Assembly: GCA_046727435.1 (NCBI GenBank)
Contig: JBKPCR010000003.1
Span: 1 to 6,042, forward strand
DNA from: CAVPRW01 sp046727435 [NCBI: bacterium]
Lineage (GTDB): Bacteria; Tectomicrobia; Entotheonellia; J063
Reading direction: 5' to 3'
Length of the DNA stretch: 6,042 bases
Position 1 is the stretch's first letter; the number at the start of each line of letters is the position of its first letter. Positions 1 to 5,346 of the stretch are shown here, piece by piece. Both the position numbers and the translations under genes were made by a program. The notes beneath the pieces are model-generated. The model was given only the letters and a program-made list of their open reading frames with translations. It did no database searches and was not told the DNA's origin.

Positions 1-141
1 GTCCACGGGAACGCCGCCAGCCTGAAAGCGTTCTTCACCAGCGCCAGACGGATGCTGCGGAAGGGGCTCAACCGGCGTCGCCAACGCCACCGTGACACGT
101 GGCCAGGCTACCAGGCCATATTGGCGCGCGTCACCGTGGCC
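1..141 (+). CDS. ltrA: Group II intron reverse transcriptase/maturase, C-terminal fragment (5' end outside window)
   Basis: Reading frame 1 is open from the first base to a TGA at 139-141 and gives 47 residues. They start VHGNAASLKAFF and continue with LNRRRQRHRDTWPGYQAIL. This is the familiar end of bacterial group II intron-encoded proteins, where a (V/Y)xGN..SL..FF segment is followed by a WLNRRSQ-like basic stretch, a (T/S)W.G(Y/F) turn and a final short helix. In the family this part belongs to the thumb/maturase region, which binds intron RNA and assists splicing and retrohoming. The catalytic RT palm (YADD box) must lie upstream of the window, so whether the enzyme is intact cannot be judged. 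No endonuclease domain follows, as in En-minus introns. The RNA 3' end of the intron follows directly, which supports the assignment. The gene symbol refers to the family only. Confidence 0.8.
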
Positions 142-224
142 TGACCCCGGATCGTTGGACGACCACAGACGAGGCAGGCCACCCTCACGACCGCAGCCGA
201 CCTGCGGCCGCGAGTATTGCTGCA

Positions 225-297
225 AAGCCCGGGGCGAGCACACCGCAGGCCGGGATCTGGGTGGGGGCCGTCGGGTAACCGGCGGTCCTACCGCGAT
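225..297 (+). ncRNA. Group II intron domain V-like and domain VI-like RNA structures
   Basis: Domain VI: bases 265-274 pair with 279-288 in ten uninterrupted base pairs (two of them G-U) closed by a GUAA tetraloop at 275-278. An outer GGT (260-262) can pair with ACC (290-292), and A290 is the candidate branch point. Domain V candidate: 225-257 starts AAGCC and ends GATC. CCCGG/GG-type lower-helix pairing is visible (228-232 with 250-254), with a short GCG/CGC upper helix. The upper helix is shorter than usual, the loop (about 237-243) is not a GNRA tetraloop, and the AGC triad has an A at 255 where U is expected. Domain VI is therefore well supported, while domain V is degenerate or my alignment of it is wrong. 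Confidence 0.5.
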
Positions 298-346
298 GGC
301 CCCGTCGAGACAGCTCAGCCGTCAACCGCTTCGCGAAAGAGCGATG

Positions 347-787
347 ATGAGCATCGAAGACAAGCGCGCCATCCACGAGATGATCGCCCAGCACTCCTAC
401 GCATACAACAGCAAGGACGCCGACGGCTTCGCCCATGTGTTCGTCGAGAACGGTGTCTTCGAAATCTTCGTCCCAGGCAAGACGATTCCCGCCATCCGAC
501 TCCAGTCGAGAACGGAAATTCGCGAGTGGGCTACGCAGCGACTGCAAGAGCGTATCAGACGATTTACCAGCCGTCACTACCAAGCCGGTATCCCATTCGA
601 TGAGCTGACAAAAGAGGAGGCCCGCGTACGAGTGATGATCCTTGTGACCAGACAAGAAGCAACAGATACGCAACCCTACGTGAACCTTACCGGCGTGTAC
701 CACGATAGGTGGCGGAAGACACCAGATGGCTGGCGGCTCGCGCATCGCGCGGCATACGCTGATCGAGATCCGGGATTTTCGAAGTAG
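347..787 (+). CDS. SnoaL-like / NTF2-like domain protein
   Basis: A 146-residue protein that fits a single NTF2-like fold (SnoaL_4 type). Helix 1 carries the YAYNSKDADGFAHVF segment (residues 18-32), followed by the typical ENGVFEI strand (34-40), a RHYQ motif (76-79) whose histidine matches the conserved RH of these proteins, and a closing sheet with GVYHDRW and GWRLAHR (116-134). The family includes cyclases, dehydratases, ring-hydroxylating dioxygenase small subunits and many uncharacterised small-molecule binding proteins, so the substrate is unknown. Two adjacent ATGs exist (344 and 347). The GAAAGAG at 335-341 sits better for 347. The frame stays open upstream to 92, but that stretch overlaps the group II intron RNA and shows no NTF2 features, so it is not coding. 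It begins about 50 bp after the predicted intron end, so intron insertion may have displaced its original promoter. No signal peptide; likely cytoplasmic. Confidence 0.8.
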   Translation: MSIEDKRAIHEMIAQHSYAYNSKDADGFAHVFVENGVFEIFVPGKTIPAIRLQSRTEIREWATQRLQERIRRFTSRHYQAGIPFDELTKEEARVRVMILVTRQEATDTQPYVNLTGVYHDRWRKTPDGWRLAHRAAYADRDPGFSK

Positions 788-822
788 GGGCGGGGTGCGC
801 AAACCAGGATGCCTCACTCGGC

Positions 823-854
823 GTGCAGCCGACACGCTAGCGCGCGGCTGACAC
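823..854. promoter_or_regulatory. Dyad-symmetric element between the NTF2-like and SIR2-like genes
   Basis: CAGCCG (826-831) is the inverse of CGGCTG (845-850). The arms extend by GTG (823-825) against CAC (852-854) with one extra A at 851, giving about nine paired positions. An eight-base palindrome CGCTAGCG (835-842) lies in the centre. It is 35 bp downstream of the NTF2-like stop codon and 38 bp upstream of the preferred SIR2 start. It could be an operator, a leader hairpin or a T-less terminator. No T-run follows. The symmetry is seen directly; a function is inferred. Confidence 0.35.
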
Positions 855-881
855 TGGCGTTGGGCGTAGACGACCGTGAAA

Positions 882-890
882 GAGGGAGGT
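882..890 (+). promoter_or_regulatory. Ribosome binding site deciding the GTG start of the SIR2-like gene
   Basis: GAGGGAGGT lies just before GTG at 893. The upstream in-frame ATG at 809 has no comparable purine-rich site (it is preceded by AAACCAGG) and would add 28 residues of low-complexity sequence translated through the dyad element. Spacing from GGAGG to the GTG is short (3 nt), so the choice is favoured rather than proven. Confidence 0.5.
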
Positions 891-892
891 GC

Positions 893-2275
893 GTGACGAC
901 CCAACAGGCCGACCGCCGGAGGCGGGAGCGTCCTCACGACGCTCCCTCTGCTGAGCCCGCCTCTCCCGGGTCGGACGCTCCCGCGGCAACGCCGGCGACG
1001 CCGGAGAAGTCCAACATGCCTGAGGGCGATACGGAGAGCGCTGCGCCGATGGCGAAGCCCATTCGACGACGCGCTCGCCGAGGGGGTCGCGGCACCGCGA
1101 GTGTCGCTCCGGAACCTGCGACCCTGCGGGCGATCAAATCCCAAGTCAGTCTCGAGGAACTCTTCCCCAACTACGCTCGAGAGGCGTCCGCCCGCAAGGT
1201 AGCTGAGGAGCGCCAGCAGTGGATTACTGAACCCCAGAACGCCTATCTCAGTCAAGGACTCGTCCTTTACCGTGGTGCTGGTGTTTCAATGTCAATCGGA
1301 TTGCCGAGCTGGAACGAATTGACCCACTCGCTCACCGTCACGATGATGTCGCGTAACATACACTCGGCGGCACGGAGGCTTGAAGGCCTCAGGGATGTGA
1401 GTCGGACCGAAGCTCTCAAAGCACTGCTGGAGGAGGTCAAACAGCGGCGGAACCCGCGGAAGCCCATCCTTATGATGGCGCAGGCGATTAAGGACGAGCT
1501 GGGCGACGACCTACCCTCTCAGGTTGCGGTCCACCTTGATGGACGCCTCGGTGGCGGGCTCAGCAGCTTGTGGACGCGACTGCTCGGCGGAATCTTTGGG
1601 GGAGGGTTTCGACGATTGGAAAAGCCGGGAGAGATCCAGCTGCCGACTTCCCCGCTTCTCGAGGCCATCGTCGCTTTGACTCGCTATCATCGCGACGTCA
1701 GGGGTGTTCAAGCCATCGTTAACTGCAACTACGACGAAATCGTTGAGGAGCGGTTGCGCCAGGAGGCTGTGCCATGCACCACCGTCCGATCCAGGAAGAA
1801 CAAGCAACCGCGCGGTAGTCTCCCGTCCTACCACGTCCACGGTGCCCCACCCGTGCGCCCTTGCTTTAAGCTCGCCCTGCGGGCAAATGACAGCGATACC
1901 GGAAGCTTCGTCTCCAGCGAGGACGAGTACCGCACCGAGTACGCTGATCCGTGCCGCTGGTCGAATCTCACACAGATCGGCCTGCTCGAGCGCCATAAAG
2001 GGTTGTTCATCGGTCTCTCCCTGCAGGACCCGATCCTCCGCCGCCTCATCGATGTCACCCATAAGCAGTACCCTGAGATTTGGAACTACGCGATCCTGCC
2101 TCGGTCACCGGCGCCGTCCAACGAAGACGCGCAGGGCGTGATTCTGAGCAACCTATCCGACGATGTCGAGGCTAGGTCTTTCCGGAAGATCGGGGTAAAG
2201 GTGATCTGGATCGATGATGTCACCAAGGATGTCGCGCCTCTGCTTGACAAAATCCGAGAGATTCCAGCGGAGTAG
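893..2275 (+). CDS. SIR2-like domain protein (candidate NAD-dependent anti-phage effector)
   Basis: About 460 residues with a SIR2_2-type NAD-binding fold. Residues 1-90 are low complexity, rich in Pro, Ala, Ser and Arg, with a basic IRRRARRGGRG patch at 57-67. The SIR2 core then shows GAGVS (128-132) and GLPSW (136-140) for the nucleotide-binding loop, NYD (279-281), HVHG with the likely catalytic His at 316, and LFIGLSLQDP (371-380) followed by an RRLID helix. The end, with NYAILP and GVKVIWID, is usual for this group. All NAD-site motifs are kept, so an active NADase or NAD binder is plausible. In related systems (Thoeris ThsA, DSR, SIR2-associated Argonautes) such domains deplete NAD+ after infection. 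A glycine-rich hydrophobic stretch (about 220-243) is inserted before the NYD motif. No partner protein, helicase, TIR gene or Argonaute is visible. GTG 893 is chosen for its RBS; ATG 809 and ATG 1016 are alternatives. The SIR2 assignment is strong; a role in defence is inference. Confidence 0.85.
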   Translation: MTTQQADRRRRERPHDAPSAEPASPGSDAPAATPATPEKSNMPEGDTESAAPMAKPIRRRARRGGRGTASVAPEPATLRAIKSQVSLEELFPNYAREASARKVAEERQQWITEPQNAYLSQGLVLYRGAGVSMSIGLPSWNELTHSLTVTMMSRNIHSAARRLEGLRDVSRTEALKALLEEVKQRRNPRKPILMMAQAIKDELGDDLPSQVAVHLDGRLGGGLSSLWTRLLGGIFGGGFRRLEKPGEIQLPTSPLLEAIVALTRYHRDVRGVQAIVNCNYDEIVEERLRQEAVPCTTVRSRKNKQPRGSLPSYHVHGAPPVRPCFKLALRANDSDTGSFVSSEDEYRTEYADPCRWSNLTQIGLLERHKGLFIGLSLQDPILRRLIDVTHKQYPEIWNYAILPRSPAPSNEDAQGVILSNLSDDVEARSFRKIGVKVIWIDDVTKDVAPLLDKIREIPAE

Positions 2276-2299
2276 GATGCACTGAGTGCCGTAATGAAG

Positions 2300-2775
2300 T
2301 CCGCGCCATCCGGCTGGGAGGCCTGGCCAGCCCGCACGGGCAAGGTACAGATGGTCGCCGGGGCCTGCGGCCGCAAGGCGGCCACTAGGTCCAAGGGCGT
2401 ACCATCGTACTGGGACAAGGACATGTTGTAGCGGGTCAGGCGGAGCCGCATGTCCGCGCCCCGCTGCACGGTCTGGACCATGGTCTCGGGCTGACAGGAG
2501 CCCCGGTCGACCACGGCGACCTCACCCGGTTCCAGTGCGAAGTGCTTCAAGCACTTGCCCGTCCGTTGATCGCTGATCGCTATGCACGTCAAGCTCAACG
2601 GCACCAGCTCCATGCACAGGTGCACCCGATACTGTGTGCCGCGCGCACCCGGCCCTTGGCTGCCGCTGCCGTCGATGACTAGAAACAGGTGCGGCCCCGA
2701 TAGCGCGGCCAGACTGGGGTACGGCAGCATGCGGACGGGCAAGGCCCGCATCCAGGGCGGACAGGAAGCCAGGCA
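2300..2775 (-). pseudogene. IS4-like DDE transposase remnant, truncated at both ends
   Basis: The minus-strand frame gives LFLVIDGSGSQGPGARGT, then YRVHLCMEL, LEPGEVAVVDRG (second Asp codon near 2506-2508) and DGTPLDLVAALR. This is the central part of an IS4-family transposase: the strand with the first catalytic Asp (VID, codon 2671-2673), the typical xGPGxxGTxYRxHL segment and the ADRGY-like strand with the second Asp. The N-terminal domain is missing because the frame meets a stop at 2776-2778. The C-terminal part with the catalytic Glu is also missing, because similarity fades before 2300 and the frame then runs antisense into the end of the SIR2 gene. It cannot be active. No terminal inverted repeats or target duplication could be identified, and the edges given are approximate. 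It fills the stretch between the SIR2 and PPOX genes. Confidence 0.75.
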
Positions 2776-2836
2776 CTAGCCTGGCGCTTATGCTCCTGGG
2801 TGGGAGAGGACATCGCCTGATTGGGGGAAGAATCGG

Positions 2837-3265
2837 CTAGCTCACAGCTCCCCAGCTCACCGCGCGCGTGAGGTGCACTGCGATCATGGGATTTTCCTCG
2901 ATAGTCATGTGATGGTACTGAGGATACTTCTCACGCAGAGCCGCGACCGCTCGCTCAAAGGGCGACCCGCCGGTGAGAATCTCCGCCCTCCCATGCAAAA
3001 TGACGTAGGCGAGCTGTGTCCAGTCGTCGCTGTAGTCATCGATCACCAGCGCAACATGTGGATTCTCCTGAATATTCTTCAACCGCTTGAGCCGTTGGAC
3101 AGGCACCCGTTTGGGCTTCGCATCGGTAGAGGAATACAACGTCTCTCCGGCCACGATGTAACAGATCGGCAGCACCAGTGGGCGTCCGGTCCCGTCAACC
3201 GTCCCCAGCCGGGCGACGCGATGTGCCTGCACAAACGCCTGCACTTGTGGCGACCAGTCGAGCAT
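2837..3265 (-). CDS. PPOX-class (pyridoxamine 5'-phosphate oxidase fold) flavin/F420-dependent oxidoreductase, Rv0121-like
   Basis: About 142 residues forming one split-barrel FMN-binding domain, the normal size for the family. Counting from the upstream ATG (3271), visible motifs are RVARLGTVDGTGRPLVLP (18-35), a DAKPK segment (50-54), RLKNIQENPHVALVIDDY (63-80), DDW (82-84), KYPQYH (115-120) and a C-terminal SWGA. The KPK, NI.ENP, D.Y..DW and YPQY pattern is that of the Rv0121-type subgroup of PPOX proteins, considered F420-dependent in actinobacteria; the cofactor here is not proven. Two ATGs stand in frame. GGAGG (plus-strand 3274-3278) is 2 nt from the first (3271) and 8 nt from the second (3265), so the second is preferred. 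It is divergent from the RraA-like gene and shares a roughly 115-bp intergenic region with it. Substrate unknown; cytoplasmic. Confidence 0.85.
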   Translation of the reverse strand: MLDWSPQVQAFVQAHRVARLGTVDGTGRPLVLPICYIVAGETLYSSTDAKPKRVPVQRLKRLKNIQENPHVALVIDDYSDDWTQLAYVILHGRAEILTGGSPFERAVAALREKYPQYHHMTIEENPMIAVHLTRAVSWGAVS

Positions 3266-3314
3266 GTTCATCCCCTCCGTCCGTCGCTGACCACGACCAG
3301 CGCGCGAAATCGTG

Positions 3315-3320
3315 TATAAT
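3315..3320 (+). promoter_or_regulatory. Consensus -10 element upstream of the RraA-like gene
   Basis: A perfect TATAAT stands out in GC-rich surroundings. It would start transcription near 3327 and leave a leader of about 57 nt before the RraA-like ATG. No good TTGACA-like -35 box is seen at 16-18 bp spacing (CACGAC lies there), so activation by a regulator or a non-canonical -35 is possible. The element lies in the divergent region shared with the PPOX gene. Confidence 0.5.
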
Positions 3321-3370
3321 GGCGCCGTTTGCCAGATGTCCTATGCTTGCTGTCTTGCGTGATTTCATCC

Positions 3371-3377
3371 AAGGAGG
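3371..3377 (+). promoter_or_regulatory. Strong Shine-Dalgarno site of the RraA-like gene
   Basis: AAGGAGG is complementary to the 16S rRNA 3' end over seven bases and lies 6 nt before ATG 3384. This fixes the start and suggests efficient translation. Confidence 0.8.
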
Positions 3378-3383
3378 CTTCTG

Positions 3384-4079
3384 ATGCCGGAACAACTCTC
3401 GAAGCAAGAGCTTGAGGCGCTGCGAACCATTACCACCCCAACCATTGCCAATGCGATTGAGGTGTTCAATATTCAGCCGCGGAACACTGGCTTCATGACC
3501 CCCGACATCCGCTGTATTCTACCCGAGCTGGGGACCATGGTCGGCTATGCGGTGACCTGTACGATCAGGGCCGAGCTGCCGCCAGCCCCTGGCCGAGAGG
3601 TATCGCGGCCAGATTGGTGGGATTATATCGCCACGATTCCCGAACCACGGGTCGTGGTCGTACAGGATCTCGATCGGCAACCCATTGGGTCCATGTGGGG
3701 TGAGGTCAACGGCAGCATTCATAAAGCTCTTGGCTGCATCGGCACGGTGACAGATGGAGGCGTCCGCGACCTTGACGAAGTCCGCGCCATGGGTTTCTAC
3801 TACTTCGCCTCATGTATCCTGGTCTCACACGCATACATACACCTGGTCGATTTCGGCAACCCGGTGAAAGTCGGCAGCATGGTGGTGAAACCAGGGGACA
3901 TCATCCATGGTGACCAGCATGGAGTGGCCAGCATCCCGATGTCTATCGCCGCAAAAATTCCCGAGGCGGTGGCTAAGGTGGAGGCTCGGGAGCGTCCCCT
4001 CATCGAAGCCTGCCGTGCCCCGGACTTTACCATCGCGAAGTTGAAGCAGGTGTGGCAGCAAGTTCGCGGCTATGCTTAA
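3384..4079 (+). CDS. RraA-family protein (HMG/CHA aldolase or oxaloacetate decarboxylase-like)
   Basis: A 231-residue single-domain protein of the RraA/dimethylmenaquinone methyltransferase-like family. Visible features: an N-terminal helix TPTIANAIEVF (18-28) like the sT..vsDAL start of the family, WGE (105-107), DGGVRDLDEV (124-133) and HGDQHGV (175-181). In class II pyruvate aldolases of this fold, the Arg and Asp of the GxxRD segment (here R128, D129) bind and activate the pyruvate moiety and hold the divalent metal. Both are present, so it is more likely an aldolase/decarboxylase than a pure RNase E inhibitor such as E. coli RraA. Such enzymes cleave 4-hydroxy-4-methyl-2-oxoglutarate-type products of aromatic degradation or decarboxylate oxaloacetate; which applies here is unknown. 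It has its own TATAAT and AAGGAGG. It ends 16 bp from the convergent M48 gene with no evident terminator between them. Confidence 0.88.
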   Translation: MPEQLSKQELEALRTITTPTIANAIEVFNIQPRNTGFMTPDIRCILPELGTMVGYAVTCTIRAELPPAPGREVSRPDWWDYIATIPEPRVVVVQDLDRQPIGSMWGEVNGSIHKALGCIGTVTDGGVRDLDEVRAMGFYYFASCILVSHAYIHLVDFGNPVKVGSMVVKPGDIIHGDQHGVASIPMSIAAKIPEAVAKVEARERPLIEACRAPDFTIAKLKQVWQQVRGYA

Positions 4080-4095
4080 GGTTCCGTGGTGGCCA

Positions 4096-5253
4096 TCATC
4101 TCCCCATGTACGGTCCTCGTGGGCGCTTGTTTGGGAGGACCAGAGGAGGCGGCGGCGGCAAGGGGCGACCTTCGCTGATGTCGAGCTGGCGCCGAGGCTG
4201 GACCACTGGTTGGCCGTCCGACACGACAATTTTCAGCACCATGCCGGGTTGGAGCGAGTCATTGCCGCGTAGGCGATTCAGGCGCGCGACCTCCCAAGCT
4301 GTCTCCTCAGGGGCCATGACTTTGTCCCGAATGCTGGCGATCGTCTCCCCCGCCTCCACCTGATACAGCGCGAGACGCCGCCGGTCGTGGCGTTGTCCGA
4401 AGGGAAGCCCCACGAGATGCGTCTTATAGGCATCTTCGCCAGGGTCACTAAATGACTGCTGCGAAACCAGTAGCTGGGCCATGATCTCGGCCTTGGCGAT
4501 GCGTGCCGCGGTTTCAGGGTGGGTAGCCAGCAGCCCATGGTACCCTAGACCGCTCAACCGCTCACGGGTTCGGAGGCTGCGCAGAAAGGTCGCCAGCCCA
4601 CGAGGGTCATAGCCCGCCTGGGCCATCATCAGCAGTCCTGACTCGTCGGCCTCCAACTCCGCCTCCTGGTTGTAGCTACTTAAAATAGTCCCCAGGGCTG
4701 CACTAACAGCCACCGGCGCCATACCAAGATTATTGTCAGCATTGCCCATCGTGGCCCCCAATGCTATGGCCCCGAGGCCGAGAACTTGATAGGCCAGCGC
4801 TCGCGTCTGTTGTTTGGCCACATGACGGTGGGAAATGTGCGAAATCTCATGCGCCATAACCCCTGCCAGCTCAGTCTCGCTGTTCAGTTGTGCCAACATT
4901 CCACGTGTGACGTAGACATATCCACCGACCGTAGCGAAAGCGTTCTCCTCGGCGATATCTACGATCTTGACGCGGTATTCGAATGAACGTGGACTGCCTG
5001 CCCGCACCAGTCGCCGCACGATTTCGCTGACATATGCCTGCAACTTGGGCTCAGTGTAGAAGCCCAGCTTATTGCCGATCTCGTCGTCCAGTTTCCCCCC
5101 GGTTTCGATCTCCCCGCTCTCACTCATGAGGGTGAATCCAGCAGCGACAGCCTCATACGGCAAGCTCAAGAGGCCTGCCCAGAACACTCCTACCAGTGCC
5201 ATGACGCTGATCATGTGCGCGCGGCTGGAATGACTCAGGGTTCTATATGCCAT
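4096..5253 (-). CDS. Exported M48-family zinc metalloprotease (BepA-like) with C-terminal LysM-like module
   Basis: A 385-residue protein. A basic N-terminus and hydrophobic segment (about 14-38, ending AVAAG) form a signal peptide with likely cleavage after A37. The M48 domain covers about 50-260: HEISH (135-139) supplies two zinc histidines and the catalytic Glu136, ELEADESG (199-206) supplies the third ligand Glu201, and THP places His245 where BepA has its regulatory zinc-coordinating histidine. An Ala/Gly-rich hydrophobic helix (about 155-192) lies between them. Residues about 297-343 (YQVEAGETIASI, RLNRL, LQPGMVLKIVV) resemble a LysM module, where BepA instead has TPR repeats, and a Pro-rich tail (365-370) ends the protein. 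In Gram-negatives such enzymes degrade or assist misfolded outer-membrane proteins; the LysM-like part suggests peptidoglycan anchoring. GAGGAGG (plus 5261-5267) sits 7 nt before the ATG. The gene follows the LLM gene on the same strand after 93 bp. Confidence 0.9.
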   Translation of the reverse strand: MAYRTLSHSSRAHMISVMALVGVFWAGLLSLPYEAVAAGFTLMSESGEIETGGKLDDEIGNKLGFYTEPKLQAYVSEIVRRLVRAGSPRSFEYRVKIVDIAEENAFATVGGYVYVTRGMLAQLNSETELAGVMAHEISHISHRHVAKQQTRALAYQVLGLGAIALGATMGNADNNLGMAPVAVSAALGTILSSYNQEAELEADESGLLMMAQAGYDPRGLATFLRSLRTRERLSGLGYHGLLATHPETAARIAKAEIMAQLLVSQQSFSDPGEDAYKTHLVGLPFGQRHDRRRLALYQVEAGETIASIRDKVMAPEETAWEVARLNRLRGNDSLQPGMVLKIVVSDGQPVVQPRRQLDISEGRPLPPPPPLVLPNKRPRGPYMGR

Positions 5254-5346
5254 GCCTGCCCCTCCTCAAAAACCCACCCTTCTGCAGGCTTCGCCCGACG
5301 ATGCGTAGCGCTGTCTCACCGGCGCACAGGTGGGAGAAACTGGAAC

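Larger units (their letters stand above)
1..297 (+). mobile_element. 3' portion of a group II intron
   Basis: The maturase C-terminus (1-141) is followed by about 155 nt of GC-rich, structured, apparently non-coding DNA ending in a domain VI-like hairpin. This order (ORF inside domain IV, then domains V and VI, then 3' exon) is the normal layout of a bacterial group II intron. A boundary near 297 is inferred because A290 sits 7 nt before an AT dinucleotide at 296-297, matching the usual spacing of the branch-point A from the 3' splice site and the AY terminal dinucleotide. The intron's 5' end is outside the window. The 3' edge is a prediction and could be off by a few bases. Confidence 0.6.

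Noticed and set aside
1-141. Retron or defence-associated reverse transcriptase instead of an intron maturase.
   Set aside because: The VHGN...LNRRRQ...TWPGYQAIL ending is typical of group II intron proteins, and an intron domain VI hairpin follows directly.
92-346. N-terminal extension of the NTF2-like gene to ATG 92.
   Set aside because: It overlaps the maturase end and the intron RNA structures, is Pro/Arg/Gly-rich, and the NTF2 fold is complete from residue 1 of the 347 start.
185-1255. Long minus-strand open frame (356 codons) opposite the NTF2-like and SIR2-like genes.
   Set aside because: Arg/Leu/Ser-rich composition with no family motifs; it is the antisense shadow of two well-supported genes in GC-rich DNA.
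1511-2062. Minus-strand open frame of 183 codons inside the SIR2-like gene.
   Set aside because: Antisense to conserved SIR2 motifs, with no recognisable domain or RBS.
2312-2332. Inverted repeat GGCTGG/CCAGCC after the SIR2 stop as a terminator.
   Set aside because: Only 6 bp with a 9-nt loop, no T-run, and it lies inside the transposase-derived sequence.
2839-2858. Three AGCTC repeats at 7-8 bp spacing.
   Set aside because: They begin at the PPOX stop codon and lie almost wholly in its 3' coding end; too short and few to be a meaningful repeat array.
5254-5346. Terminator between the LLM and M48 genes (T-run near 5267-5271 on the minus strand; TCTC.CACC/GGTGAGA stem near 5315-5338).
   Set aside because: The stem and the T-run are far apart and the stem has a bulge; not a convincing intrinsic terminator.
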